Source: Bacteroides neonati (GTDB lineage Bacteria; Bacteroidota; Bacteroidia; Bacteroidales; Bacteroidaceae). Taken from it: 64,000 bases of DNA. The position numbers and the translations under genes were made by a program. Below are positions 45,403 through 54,496 of the stretch, one piece after another; the first letter of the stretch is position 1; every line of letters begins with the position of its first letter. Below the pieces are notes generated by a model that was not told the DNA's origin, made no database searches, and saw only the letters and a list, made by a program, of their open reading frames with translations. The stretch lies in the NCBI RefSeq assembly GCF_000499785.1, contig NZ_HG726019.1:382645-446644 (forward strand), written 5' to 3'.

Positions 45403-48400
45403 TTAAAATTCAACATGCAGCGTCATTGTATATTGTTTTGGAGTAGGCAATGAAACTCCTCCCGATTTGTAGAACTCCGGATCTTGCCCCTTCAGCTTCT
45501 TGTCTGCATAAATCAGGAACGGATTGGTTACGTTTGCCTTCACACTCATTTGTCTGATCTTGAGTTGTGCAAGAAGCTTTTTGGGCAATCGGTATCCCAA
45601 CGAGATGTTTTTCATGCGCACGAAACTTCCGTCTGCCACTCTGTTCTGAGAGTAATTGTAAGTGTTGTAAGCCTTTTCGATGTTTTCTTTTCCGATGTTG
45701 CGAATCAAATCCTGCGAAGGAATGACAGGGATATTCGTTTTCCACTCGTCGCCCGGATTGAGCCAGCGGTCGTAGTACTCTTTGGAAAACACATTCAGAT
45801 CGGCGAACGAAGGGTCGAATGTCGGGTTAAGGCGTATCTTGTTGCCCGCTTGCATGGTGACGAAGCACGAAAGCTCCCAGTTCTTGTATTTAAACGTGTT
45901 CGATACTCCGCCTATGTAAGTGGGTTCGATAGGACCGTGGTAGATAAGGTACGACTTCGAATACTGCGCGTCGAGGAAATCGGCTCCTGATATTTCGCTG
46001 TTCACACCTTGGTTGGAAGGGTAAAGTCCGAAGTCGAAGGTAGGCAGCCCGTTGTTGTTGAGTCCCTGAAAGTTGAAAGAGAACAGAGAACCCCGTGGGA
46101 ATCCGAGGATATTGCCGCGTCCGGTTCCCGCCACCATATCAAAGGTGTTCGGTGTATTCAGCAGGCGGGTGATCTTCTGCTTCATGCCGCTCACGGTGAA
46201 AGCCGTAGTCCAGCTGAAGTTGTCGGTTACGATGTTTTTGGTTTGCAGCGCCAATTCCACTCCTCGTGTGCGCATGTCTCCGAAGTTTGCGTACTTGTAA
46301 TACTGTCCGCCCACACCGGAGGTACGGATGAGGTCTATCAGGTCGAATGAGTTTCGTTGGTAGACATCGAATGTTGCGCTTATGCGGTTGTTGAACAGCC
46401 CGAGTTCCAAACCGATATTCAGCTCATACATTTTCTCCCATGTCAGGTCGCGGTTCTCAAGGTGCAGGATGCGCAACGCATTCTCGCGGTCCTTCAGCAA
46501 TGTGCGGTTGATGATGAGATGCTTGAACACTGCTGTGGAGTTTATCGCCTGTTCGTTCATTTTGGCGGTCAGTCCATAGCTGGCACGCAAGGATAGCTTG
46601 GAAACGGCAGGAAACTTTTTCATGAACTTCTCTTGATCCATGTTCCACTTTGCTCCGATATTCCAAGTAGGCAACCAGCGCGAACGGCTGTATTTGCCTG
46701 CCGTATTCGACCCTTCATAGTTGAATACGCCGTTGAAAACGTATTTGCCCGCATATCCGTAGGTGGCGCTGGCGGAGAGAGTCACCCCCCTTTCGTAGCG
46801 TTCGGTAAGCGAGAAATAAGTGTTTCCTTCGTTAGTGAGCTTATCGAAAATCAAAGGATTGGTGAACACCTGGTTCCCTCTGTCGTATTGTATTCCATAA
46901 CCTTGGAAAGGGTTGATGCTGCGGTCGGCATAGCGTATTTCGGTAAATCCGAAAGCGCGTATGTCGTGCTCGCCCATCTGTTTGTTGTAGTCGAGCGCAA
47001 AGCGTCCCAAATAGCTGCGCAGGGAAATTTCCGTCTTATTGAACATGCCTCCGTGGGGCAGCGCCACTTGTGGCAGTTGCAAGGGGTTGTCTTTGTTTTT
47101 CAACAAATAGATGTTCTCTTGCGCCACATAGGGAGTTTCGTTGGCTCTGAAAGCCTGTATCACGTTCGATTGTTCGGTGATGAAATGCGAACTTTTGGTA
47201 ACCGCATGACGTACCGACGCCAATCCTTTGGCTTCGATGTTGTCGTTGATCCTGTATGAAAGTTCACCTTGCAGTTTGAAGTCGAGCACTTCGGTTTTCA
47301 GGTAATTGTTGTCAAACTCGTTCAGGATATTGAACGGAGCCCAGTTATTGCGGTAGTATTCCGGTTCGCCGTTGGCATTGCGGGGGCGTAAGGTACGGCT
47401 TGTTCCCAAAGCATAGGCAAAGGGATTGATGTCGAAGTCGCGTTCGAACGTTCCGATTACCGTATTCTTTCGCTGAGAAATCGTACCCGGAGAGTTCTGG
47501 TTACGCAAATTCCCTTGTGCGGATATGGTAGCCTTTATCTTGTCCTCATTCCAATAGAAGGAATTTTTGATATTGGCGGTGATGCGTTTTACATTATCGG
47601 CAAGCGTCCATCCCCTGTCGTCATAGAAACCGATGGAGGCATACATGGTCGAATTCTCTCCTCCTCCGGAGAACGTTACGGTGTGCGTATGGATGGGGTT
47701 GTATGTAAACAACTCCTTGAACCAGTTGGTGTTGGCATATTCCCGCTCGCGCATGAACGCGCGCTTGGCTTCGTCCGTGTTTTCCAGATAATATCGTCCG
47801 GTAGACGGATCGACGGTTCCGAGAGCCTTATACATCTGGTGGTAAATACCGCTGCGGCGCCCGTATAATGTGTTTTGCACAGAAAAGTATCCCTTCCTGT
47901 TCATCTCTTGGTAGATAGACATGCTCTCTTGCGAATTGAGCAGATCGAAGTCCGTATACGAAGGGATGGCCCGCATACTCAACTCGTATGAGTAAGAAAA
48001 CCTGTTCGGCGTGTTTCTTTTACCTGCGCGGGTAGTGATTACGATTACCCCGTTCAGGGCTCTGGCTCCGTAAATAGATGTGGCGGAAGCGTCTTTCAAT
48101 ACTTGTATGTCTTCGATGTCCGAAGCGTTGAGTCCGGCAACGGCGGAGCTGATGAGCGTCACGGCATCGCCCGAAGCCAATTGGTCGAGCGTGAGCGACA
48201 CTAAGTCTTCGTACACAGCTCCGTCGATCACCCACAGGGGTTGCACGTTTCCCATGATGGAAGCACCGCCGCGTATGTTGATGCGTGGAGCCGATCCGAA
48301 ACTGCCGGTGACGTTTTGTATCGACAGTCCCGCCACACGCCCTTCGAGCATGCGCGATACGTCCGCCACACCGTCGAGCTTGATGTCATCCAGCTTCACC

Positions 48401-48780
48401 GAAGCGGCCGCTCCCGTAAATACCCGGTTCTTTATGTTCTGATAGCCGGTCACTACCACTCCTTCTATCTCCTGCACGTTGTCCTGAAGCGTGATGTTCA
48501 TGACGGTGGAGGTGATTTTCACTTTCCGGGTTTTCATTCCCACGAAGCTCACTTCCAGCGTTTGTCCTTTGCGGGCTTTGAGTGTAAACCGTCCGTCGCC
48601 GTCTGCGATGACTCCCTTTGCTGTACCCGCCACCATGGCAGTGGCGCCCGGCAAAGGCTCTCCGGAAGCAGAACGCACTGTGCCTTTTATTTCCATTAGT
48701 TCCTGTGCCGGACAAACCTGAGAGAAGATTGCCGTGAACAGGATACTGATTACTAATTTTATAACCGATGATACATTCAT
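45403..48780 (-). CDS. SusC/RagA-like TonB-dependent transporter, second locus
   Basis: A 1125-residue outer-membrane transporter. The signal peptide is followed directly by a carboxypeptidase-regulatory-like domain (MEIKGTVRSASGEPLPGATA), a TonB box/plug (IEGVVVTGYQNIKNRVFTGA), PRINIRGGASIMGN and VIDGAVYEDL, and a beta-barrel ending MTLHVEF. It has no STN domain, so unlike the 14.9-kb SusC it should not signal through FecR. The gene starts 52 bases after the FecA-like receptor gene, so one transcript probably covers nine genes down to 37840. Confidence 0.94.
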   Translation of the reverse strand: MNVSSVIKLVISILFTAIFSQVCPAQELMEIKGTVRSASGEPLPGATAMVAGTAKGVIADGDGRFTLKARKGQTLEVSFVGMKTRKVKITSTVMNITLQDNVQEIEGVVVTGYQNIKNRVFTGAAASVKLDDIKLDGVADVSRMLEGRVAGLSIQNVTGSFGSAPRINIRGGASIMGNVQPLWVIDGAVYEDLVSLTLDQLASGDAVTLISSAVAGLNASDIEDIQVLKDASATSIYGARALNGVIVITTRAGKRNTPNRFSYSYELSMRAIPSYTDFDLLNSQESMSIYQEMNRKGYFSVQNTLYGRRSGIYHQMYKALGTVDPSTGRYYLENTDEAKRAFMREREYANTNWFKELFTYNPIHTHTVTFSGGGENSTMYASIGFYDDRGWTLADNVKRITANIKNSFYWNEDKIKATISAQGNLRNQNSPGTISQRKNTVIGTFERDFDINPFAYALGTSRTLRPRNANGEPEYYRNNWAPFNILNEFDNNYLKTEVLDFKLQGELSYRINDNIEAKGLASVRHAVTKSSHFITEQSNVIQAFRANETPYVAQENIYLLKNKDNPLQLPQVALPHGGMFNKTEISLRSYLGRFALDYNKQMGEHDIRAFGFTEIRYADRSINPFQGYGIQYDRGNQVFTNPLIFDKLTNEGNTYFSLTERYERGVTLSASATYGYAGKYVFNGVFNYEGSNTAGKYSRSRWLPTWNIGAKWNMDQEKFMKKFPAVSKLSLRASYGLTAKMNEQAINSTAVFKHLIINRTLLKDRENALRILHLENRDLTWEKMYELNIGLELGLFNNRISATFDVYQRNSFDLIDLIRTSGVGGQYYKYANFGDMRTRGVELALQTKNIVTDNFSWTTAFTVSGMKQKITRLLNTPNTFDMVAGTGRGNILGFPRGSLFSFNFQGLNNNGLPTFDFGLYPSNQGVNSEISGADFLDAQYSKSYLIYHGPIEPTYIGGVSNTFKYKNWELSCFVTMQAGNKIRLNPTFDPSFADLNVFSKEYYDRWLNPGDEWKTNIPVIPSQDLIRNIGKENIEKAYNTYNYSQNRVADGSFVRMKNISLGYRLPKKLLAQLKIRQMSVKANVTNPFLIYADKKLKGQDPEFYKSGGVSLPTPKQYTMTLHVEF

Positions 48781-48832
48781 TGCCTTATCTTGTTATATTT
48801 CTTCTTTTTTATACATGATTGCACGTATTTGT

Positions 48833-51085
48833 TCAGAACCGGACGTTAGCTCCTGCGTAGATGCCGAAAGGATGTCCTGCCCTCAACCCTGCCGGATGGC
48901 GTGAAGTGAGATAGACCTTATTGGTCAGGTTCACGGCGTTTACTTTTACCGTCAGGTATTTGTTTACATATACGCTGGCCGATGCGTCCAGCACGAGGTG
49001 TGCAGGCACCTTCTCTCTTTCGGCGATTGTTCCCTGTCCGGGAGATGTGCGCATATCGCTGTTGTAGCGTGCTCCTATGTTTGCGTCGAACCATTTGTGC
49101 TCTATTCCCACCTGCATGTTCAGCGCGTGTTTGAAGATGTAAGGAATCTCGTCTCCTTTCATCACGTTGCCCCATGAATGGCTTGAGAACGAGTTTCTCA
49201 TCTCCGTATCGGTATAAGTATATGATACTTGCAGGGGCATGCGCACTCTCCACGCTTCGGGCAGGGGTTGGTATTGCATAAGGAACTCCACGCCTTTTAC
49301 GCGGGCTTCGCCTACATTAAACTGTTCGAGCGTTCCCAATCCGCCCGAGGCGGCGAGGTCGCTTCCGAGCATATTGCTGTAATTGTTGTAGAAACCGATT
49401 AGCTCTGTTTTGAAGTTGCCGGCGGAAACGCGTGTTCCCAATTCCATATTCACACTGCTTTCGGGTTTTTGATACAATTCCGCGCTCGGCGGTGCGAATC
49501 CTTTGTGAACTCCGAAGAATACCGACGCTTCGGGAACGAGTTGATAGTTTACTCCTACGCCGGGAATCCAAACGCGCGCATGGTTGGGCGTTTCGATGCG
49601 TACTTTTCCCGTACGTTCCAAGTCTGCTTTCGTATAGTCTTTTTTCAGCAGGTCGATGTCTTCGTAGCGCAACCCGGCAGTGATAGTCCATGAGTTGTAT
49701 CTTAATTTGGCGAGCAGGTAGCTTGCCAGTGCGTCCGCCGATGTGATGCGGTTGGCATTCGTCCCGTGAATGCCTTCCCTGAACAGCACCATCTTCTTGT
49801 TCTTCATGGAGTAAGCATCATCCCATTGGAAGCGGTCTTCCTCGTCGTGATGATAACGCAGTCCGAACTCTATATCGAAGAACAACTCATTCAGGTTGAA
49901 GCGGTATTCCGCTTTGGTTTGTATCCCTCTGGCACGATATGTCCTGTTGTTGGCTCTTACCAGCAGCGCTTCGCCTTCGCGGTCGGTTTTGCCCGTCAGT
50001 ATGTCGAAGTAACGGATGTTTGTTTCCGGATCGATGAGCACATCGGCAATAGACCTCTTCTCTTTAGAAGTGATTCCCGCCCGTACGTCGTTCAGTTTGT
50101 ACCAGTTGCGGTGGAAGCGGTTGTAATATGCGTTGGTGGTTACTTTCAGTTTGTTGGAGAAGTTGAGCAGGTAAGTGGCTACCCATTGCCGGTGATTGGT
50201 TTTCATCTCGTCCATCTGCGAGCCTGCATAGCGGAGGAAAGGAGTTTGCTTGAAATCCTTTTCGGAAAGCCCCACATACGTTTCGTCCGAGTTCTCGCCC
50301 GCGTATCCGAACTTCAGTTCCAGTGCATGGTTTACACCCGTGCCTTTGTCGGTTTTCACCATTACTTTGGCTATGAGGTCGTCTCTGGTGAATCCTTTGA
50401 CGGGATGGTCTTCGTATTTCTTGAATCCGTCCGACTGATAGCGCAGGTATTCCACCACAAAGCCGAAGTGCTTCCACATGTTTCCGATGTGCGTATGCGA
50501 CTTGAACGTGTTCTTGCTTCCGTAAGAGAGGTTCGCCTTGCCCGAGAAAGCGTTCGGTATGGGAGTCGATACCATGTTGATGGCTCCTCCCGTAGTGAAC
50601 GGGCCATACTGCACCTGACTGCTTCCTTTCAGCACTTCGACGGCTTCCATGCGGGCGGCGTTGGGGAAATAATACGCCGCCGGAGCCGAATAAGGCGCGG
50701 GAGCGGCCAGTATCCCGTCTTCCATGATGGAGATGCGTTCGCTTCGTTCGGCTTTCGTGCCGCGCAAGCTGATGTTCGGGCGCAGCCCGAAACCGTCTTC
50801 TTCGTACATGTTTACTCCCGGAACCGCTTTCAGCATGCGGTTGATGTCTGTATATCCCATTTTTCGTATTTCTTCGGGCGAGATGTAATAGGCCGAACCG
50901 GTGCGGTTTCTGGCTTTAAACTTGCTTCCGAATATTTGCCGGGATGAGACTACCACCTCTTGGAGCTGGTAAACGGAGTCGTTCTTTATTTCCGGCTCTT
51001 GCCTTTGTACTTGCTCTTGCGAATTGGCGTGCATATACCCAAATACAAAAAGGATAATGAATAAAATTTTTCTGCTTATTGTCAT
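48833..51085 (-). CDS. FecA-like TonB-dependent receptor
   Basis: A 750-residue classical TonB-dependent receptor. The signal is MTISRKILFIILFVFGYMHA, the TonB box region YQLQEVVVSSRQ, and the plug reads MLKAVPGVNMYEEDGFGLRP, SLRGTKAERSERISIMEDG and YSAPAAYYFPNAARMEAVEV, the pattern of ferric citrate/FecA-type receptors. The barrel ends GIYAGANVRF. It has no STN or carboxypeptidase-like domain. A siderophore or metal-chelate ligand is likely by family; the specific ligand is inference. The start at 51085 is fixed by the signal peptide and promoter; the frame is open further upstream but across the promoter. Confidence 0.92.
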   Translation of the reverse strand: MTISRKILFIILFVFGYMHANSQEQVQRQEPEIKNDSVYQLQEVVVSSRQIFGSKFKARNRTGSAYYISPEEIRKMGYTDINRMLKAVPGVNMYEEDGFGLRPNISLRGTKAERSERISIMEDGILAAPAPYSAPAAYYFPNAARMEAVEVLKGSSQVQYGPFTTGGAINMVSTPIPNAFSGKANLSYGSKNTFKSHTHIGNMWKHFGFVVEYLRYQSDGFKKYEDHPVKGFTRDDLIAKVMVKTDKGTGVNHALELKFGYAGENSDETYVGLSEKDFKQTPFLRYAGSQMDEMKTNHRQWVATYLLNFSNKLKVTTNAYYNRFHRNWYKLNDVRAGITSKEKRSIADVLIDPETNIRYFDILTGKTDREGEALLVRANNRTYRARGIQTKAEYRFNLNELFFDIEFGLRYHHDEEDRFQWDDAYSMKNKKMVLFREGIHGTNANRITSADALASYLLAKLRYNSWTITAGLRYEDIDLLKKDYTKADLERTGKVRIETPNHARVWIPGVGVNYQLVPEASVFFGVHKGFAPPSAELYQKPESSVNMELGTRVSAGNFKTELIGFYNNYSNMLGSDLAASGGLGTLEQFNVGEARVKGVEFLMQYQPLPEAWRVRMPLQVSYTYTDTEMRNSFSSHSWGNVMKGDEIPYIFKHALNMQVGIEHKWFDANIGARYNSDMRTSPGQGTIAEREKVPAHLVLDASASVYVNKYLTVKVNAVNLTNKVYLTSRHPAGLRAGHPFGIYAGANVRF

Positions 51086-51194
51086 ATTATGCGTATAAAA
51101 TCGAAAGATTATGGTACTTCCGTTGTTTGTTATAAAAAAGAGTGCTTGACACTCCGTTTTTATGAGTGCTATAATGTATGTCCTGAATTTTACG

Positions 51195-51202
51195 CAAAGG
51201 TA
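51195..51202 (-). promoter_or_regulatory. -7 promoter element of the FecA-led operon
   Basis: Minus-strand TACCTTTG, a perfect TAnnTTTG match, with a TTG about 20 bases upstream. The transcript leader would be about 100 bases. The remaining 190 bases to the insertion boundary at 51390 show no gene, and I see no Fur-like palindrome that I would defend. Confidence 0.6.
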
Positions 51203-51390
51203 TATATCGCAGATTTGTGATGCAATCGCCATATTCAGGTATTAATAAGTGTTAGTAAGGGATAAAATACCCTGTTGGAGGTATTTGAATATTTCTATTC
51301 GGTTTGAGGGACTTCCCTGCAATGTTTCCACTCTGTTTTTGTATGCCGGAAGACGAAGATTGGATGTTGTTTATTGATTCTTTTTTAGAC

Positions 51391-51400
51391 TTTTTCGGTA
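51391..51400. repeat. 10-bp direct repeat, right of the 14.7-kb insertion
   Basis: TTTTTCGGTA, identical to 36679-36688. Confidence 0.85.
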
Positions 51401-51568
51401 AAACTAAATACTATGGGAATATCTGTTCATCCTATGAGTCAACCTTTGGAAGAAATACCCGATAAAATTGCCCGTGTGTTTCCTTATTCAGGAGTTCCTG
51501 AAATGATTTTACGGGTCGGATATTGTGAAGATGAGCACTCTTTCCAGAAATTGAGAAAAAAAAGATAG
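51401..51568 (+). pseudogene. C-terminal part of the split Acg-like nitroreductase
   Basis: Continuing in frame from the 10-bp repeat this reads KLNTMGISVHPMSQPLEEIP, then VFPYSGVPEMILRVGYCED and ends KLRKKR. In Acg-like nitroreductases this is the last FMN-contacting part (xQPLSQ and xLRVGY motifs). It has no start of its own except an internal ATG at 51413. It is the missing end of the gene interrupted at 36688, 14.7 kb away. Confidence 0.87.
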
Positions 51569-51593
51569 AAATATATACTGATTAAATTTTCTC

Positions 51594-51899
51594 CTATTTT
51601 CTTATAGAGCTGATGGAGTGATAATTTTCTTGCAGCAGTCGGTTGATGTCTGAGAGGCGATAGAGGATTTTCCCTGCGATTTGGGAGTAGGGGATAATGC
51701 CCTTGTCGCGATAGTCCTGCAAGGTGCGAGGGCTGACGAAAAGATGTTCGCAGACCTCTCGCCCTGTAAGGTAGATTTCTCCCCCGAAGAGCGGACGGTG
51801 CGTTTGGGCAATCTCCCGAATACGTCTGCTTACTTCCTGAATGCCCGAGATGAGTTGTTTCATCTCAGGTGTTTCTTTGTTGATGGTCTCGTATTCCAT
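51594..51899 (-). CDS. Excisionase-type HTH protein, mobile-element associated
   Basis: A 101-residue protein. Residues about 40-95 form a MerR/excisionase-like helix-turn-helix (YLTGREVCEHLFVSPRTLQD, YRDKGIIPYSQIAGKILYR). Tandem pairs of such genes are characteristic of Bacteroides integrative and mobilizable elements, where they regulate excision. It is a paralogue of the gene 8 bases upstream. No integrase is in the window, so its target site is unknown. Confidence 0.85.
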   Translation of the reverse strand: MEYETINKETPEMKQLISGIQEVSRRIREIAQTHRPLFGGEIYLTGREVCEHLFVSPRTLQDYRDKGIIPYSQIAGKILYRLSDINRLLQENYHSISSIRK

Positions 51900-51907
51900 A
51901 GTCGTGG

Positions 51908-52180
51908 TTATTGGTGGTTGGACTTGGCGAGGAGTGCTTCCACATCCTCACGTTTGTAATAGCATTTATGCCCGATTTGGATAAAAGACAGCACGGACGT
52001 GTCCCGATAGTGCTGGAGCGTCCGTTTGCTGATGTTGAGTATTCGGCACACGTCCCCGTTGTGTAACAGGTTGGGAAGTTCGGGCTTCGTACCGAATTGT
52101 TCTTGCATACCAAGAGCCAGTTCTTCGATGCTCTTTTTCAGTTCCTTCCAAGCGGAGGTGTCGATGGCGGTAAATTTCAT
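51908..52180 (-). CDS. Excisionase-type HTH protein, second copy
   Basis: A 90-residue paralogue of the preceding gene, with LPNLLHNGDVCRILNISKRT then LQHYRDTSVLSFIQIGHKCY and YKREDVEALL forming the winged helix. The IS4 left end lies 18 bases upstream of its start and probably separates it from its original promoter. Confidence 0.85.
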   Translation of the reverse strand: MKFTAIDTSAWKELKKSIEELALGMQEQFGTKPELPNLLHNGDVCRILNISKRTLQHYRDTSVLSFIQIGHKCYYKREDVEALLAKSNHQ

Positions 52181-52197
52181 ATCAATATCGTTTTTAA

Positions 52198-53784
52198 CTC
52201 AAGTTTCGGATTTAGAAATCAAGCCGTTTGAGCGTACGCTCGGAGTGCTGCAAGTCGTCTGTCATTTTCTATGATCTGTATCATCAGTTGCTCTTCATCA
52301 GCCCCTGTGAGTTCAGCCACGACTGCCACTACTTCTAATATGATTGCCCATATCTTCTCCATAACAGTCAGTTCGTGTACTCCGGCAAAAATATCGTTGA
52401 ACAACCCACCGATTGTTTCGTAGTCCAGACTCCTTTTTACCGAGGCAAGCAAATTGTAGCGTATCATAACCAGTGATACGTGCGCTATCTGCGAGGAAAA
52501 GTCTCTTGCCGAGCATCCTGCAAGATTAAGCAATCGCTTGCTATCGGCAAAGAAAACCTCAATAGCCCAACGCATTGCATAGATTTCATATGCCCGCAAG
52601 AAATCAAGTTTTACATTGGTTGTCAGCAATATTTTCCATCCCTCTCTCTTTCCTCTGCGACAGAAGAACAGCCGCACCTTGCGCCCACCGAGCATCACGT
52701 CCACCGACGCATAGTGGCAACGGTACCGTCTACTGTATATCACAGATTTAGAGCCCAGCAGCTTACTGATTATGGCTTTTGCCGTCAGTTCACCCCACTT
52801 TTTGGTGAGATATTTGGTATTACCCATCTTTGCCATCCCTAACAAGTGAAACTTCTTATGACTGTTGTATACGAAATCGACAAGCCCGGAACAAGTGAAC
52901 CAACTGTCAACAAGCAGATATTCAAAAGGAATCTTTGCTTTGATGGCGCGTCTGACCATTTCAATGAGTTTCTTTCCCTTACTCATGAAATATTCCTCTT
53001 TACGTTTGGCCACATGGGAGTTCTCATCTCGTTTCCTATTATAACGGTTCTGTCGTTGCTTTGCGCTTAACCCCTGTTCCTTACCCTCTACCTTGCCTTT
53101 CTCTCCATGCAGAGATGAGTCAAGCATAAACTGGGTGCGCCCGTCACTCCAGCACAGCATAAGCGCTTTATACCCAAGAATACATTTCTGATGAACATGT
53201 GAGAATATCTTGCCGATAGACTCCATACGCATTCCGGTTTTAGGCAAGTCAGAGTCATCAGCGATGAGTACTACAGGAAGATGACTCTTCTTGAAATCCT
53301 GACGGTTAGTCACTTTGGCTATCAGCTTGACAACAATGCGGTATATCAGATTGCGCCAGTTGATATTATCATGTGACATAAACGAATACAAGACATCCTT
53401 CTTGCCGCCGAACATTCGACTTAAAGCCGAATCAGGATAATGGGAAAAACCTTTTATGGCGAAAAACGGCATCAGGACAAGAATCTGAAACAGCTGAAGA
53501 TTGGTCAACTGACAGTTTTCACGTTTGTTCCCTCCAAGACAACGGCTGTCAAGATGAAGAGACTCTAACAGTCCTGAAAATGAGTCCATCACAGAGCAAC
53601 GGCGTTTTTCACTCAAAATATTGCGGATTTCTGACGGAATTTTAGTAATTTTGCTCATGGCTTTGAGAATGGTTAATTAGTTGTTTGGTCACTGCTAATT
53701 TACTAAATTTCCGAGATTTACGGAAAGTCTCAAAGCTTTTTTTATGTCTAGAATTAGGATGTCAGCCTAAATCCGAAACTTGAG
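52198..53784 (-). mobile_element. IS4-family insertion sequence, complete (1587 bp)
   Basis: Identical 18-bp inverted repeats CTCAAGTTTCGGATTTAG lie at 52198-52215 and, inverted, at 53767-53784. The bases flanking left (TTTTTAA) and right (TATTTA) do not match, so this copy lacks its own target duplication. The right flank instead matches the sequence left of the AONS fragment at 35396, indicating that the IS moved together with the 18.4-kb segment. Confidence 0.9.
52219..53658 (-). CDS. IS4 family transposase
   Basis: A 479-residue DDE transposase. The first aspartate is in VVLIADDSDLPKTG, the second in FEYLLVDSWFTCSG, and the IS4 signature Y-(2)-R-(3)-E-(6)-K is exact in YAMRWAIEVFFADSKRLLNL. 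It is uninterrupted and complete. The preceding segment has the lysine/arginine-rich RQNRYNRKRDENSHVAKRKE, probably DNA-binding. Confidence 0.95.
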   Translation of the reverse strand: MSKITKIPSEIRNILSEKRRCSVMDSFSGLLESLHLDSRCLGGNKRENCQLTNLQLFQILVLMPFFAIKGFSHYPDSALSRMFGGKKDVLYSFMSHDNINWRNLIYRIVVKLIAKVTNRQDFKKSHLPVVLIADDSDLPKTGMRMESIGKIFSHVHQKCILGYKALMLCWSDGRTQFMLDSSLHGEKGKVEGKEQGLSAKQRQNRYNRKRDENSHVAKRKEEYFMSKGKKLIEMVRRAIKAKIPFEYLLVDSWFTCSGLVDFVYNSHKKFHLLGMAKMGNTKYLTKKWGELTAKAIISKLLGSKSVIYSRRYRCHYASVDVMLGGRKVRLFFCRRGKREGWKILLTTNVKLDFLRAYEIYAMRWAIEVFFADSKRLLNLAGCSARDFSSQIAHVSLVMIRYNLLASVKRSLDYETIGGLFNDIFAGVHELTVMEKIWAIILEVVAVVAELTGADEEQLMIQIIENDRRLAALRAYAQTA

Positions 53785-54451
53785 TATTTATTAACCGCCT
53801 TTCGGCTTTATACCAAGCCAATTCCTCAGTCACAACTATTGAGTTATCTGCAACCAAATCTACAATATCCACGAGAAGGATTTGTTCTACAACTTTAGAT
53901 TTATGTCTCATCCTGATTAAAGTATTGATTTTGGAACAGCAATTATAATACTTATGCTCTATACTCGGCTCATCAACAGATAGTCCTTTTTTTGTGCAAA
54001 GATTATTTATTTGCTCCAATATTTTAACCTTAATATTATCCAGAGTATATTTACCTGCGATGACATTGCTTTTCATTAGCTCTTTTTTGGGGAAATCGCT
54101 TGACTCAAACTCACAACTATTGTAATATAATTTACCTTTATGCAGTATTAAAAAGTTGTCTTTAGAATTTTCTGGATATCTTGTCATTAAAGAACGCCAA
54201 GCTTCTGCATACTTAACGTAATTATGGGACGTATATGCTTTTACTTGAAATATCAATAGTGAGTCTGTGATAATAGAGAAGTCCTCTTCTTCCTCGATCT
54301 TGAGCATATAGGTTTCAGGAATCTCAACTTCTTTATCAATAAGTTCATTGATTGTTTCAAGAGCCCTACAAATAGCTACCTCACCCTGAAATATATATCC
54401 AGACCATATTGATGATGCATCTTTATCTTTAATAATTGAACCTTCGCTCAT
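53785..54451 (-). pseudogene. N-terminal part of the ABC-3C-like effector (nuclease-like), truncated by the IS4 end
   Basis: 222 codons of gene sequence; the open frame then continues seven codons into the IS4 inverted repeat (TQVSDLG) and stops. Residues about 15-90 resemble the PD-(D/E)xK nucleases of the DUF4297/Cap4 type: WSGYIFQGEVAICRAL, then KIEEEEDFSIIT with the acidic residue, and LLIFQVKAYTSHNYVKYAEA with QVK. The partner half is at 34785-35401; together they make 425 residues. The gene starts 45 bases after hsdR, so the system was downstream of the type I restriction operon. Confidence 0.75.
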
Positions 54452-54496
54452 TTTCTTTTTGTTAATAATTTAATCAGCACTAACCAAATTACAGAA

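Larger units (their letters stand above)
36689..51390. mobile_element. 14.7-kb segment inserted in the nitroreductase gene, without a visible recombinase
   Basis: Removing the segment and one flanking 10-bp repeat rejoins the nitroreductase in frame. It carries argR and nine genes of an outer-membrane uptake operon, all on the minus strand. The DNA is visibly richer in G and C than the flanks. I find no transposase, integrase or clear terminal inverted repeat in it, so how it moved is unknown; an enzyme in trans or loss of an integrase gene are possibilities. Confidence 0.8.
35402..53784. mobile_element. 18.4-kb IS4-bounded segment inserted in the ABC-3C-like effector gene
   Basis: The right boundary is the exact right inverted repeat of the IS4-family element (53767-53784). 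The left boundary is CAAAACTTTCGGA inside an AONS-like gene, which matches the IS4 end CTCAAGTTTCGGA at 10 of 13 bases. Matching 6-bp TATTTA duplications flank the segment. It looks like a transposition in which the IS4 transposase used its right end and a pseudo-left end, carrying along an AONS tail, a nitroreductase, two HTH genes and the IS. Without the nested 14.7-kb insert the segment would be about 3.7 kb. Confidence 0.72.

Noticed and set aside
49766..50947. Plus-strand open frame of 393 codons
   Set aside because: It lies entirely antisense to the FecA-like receptor gene, whose protein matches its family throughout; the plus-strand product has no recognisable pattern.
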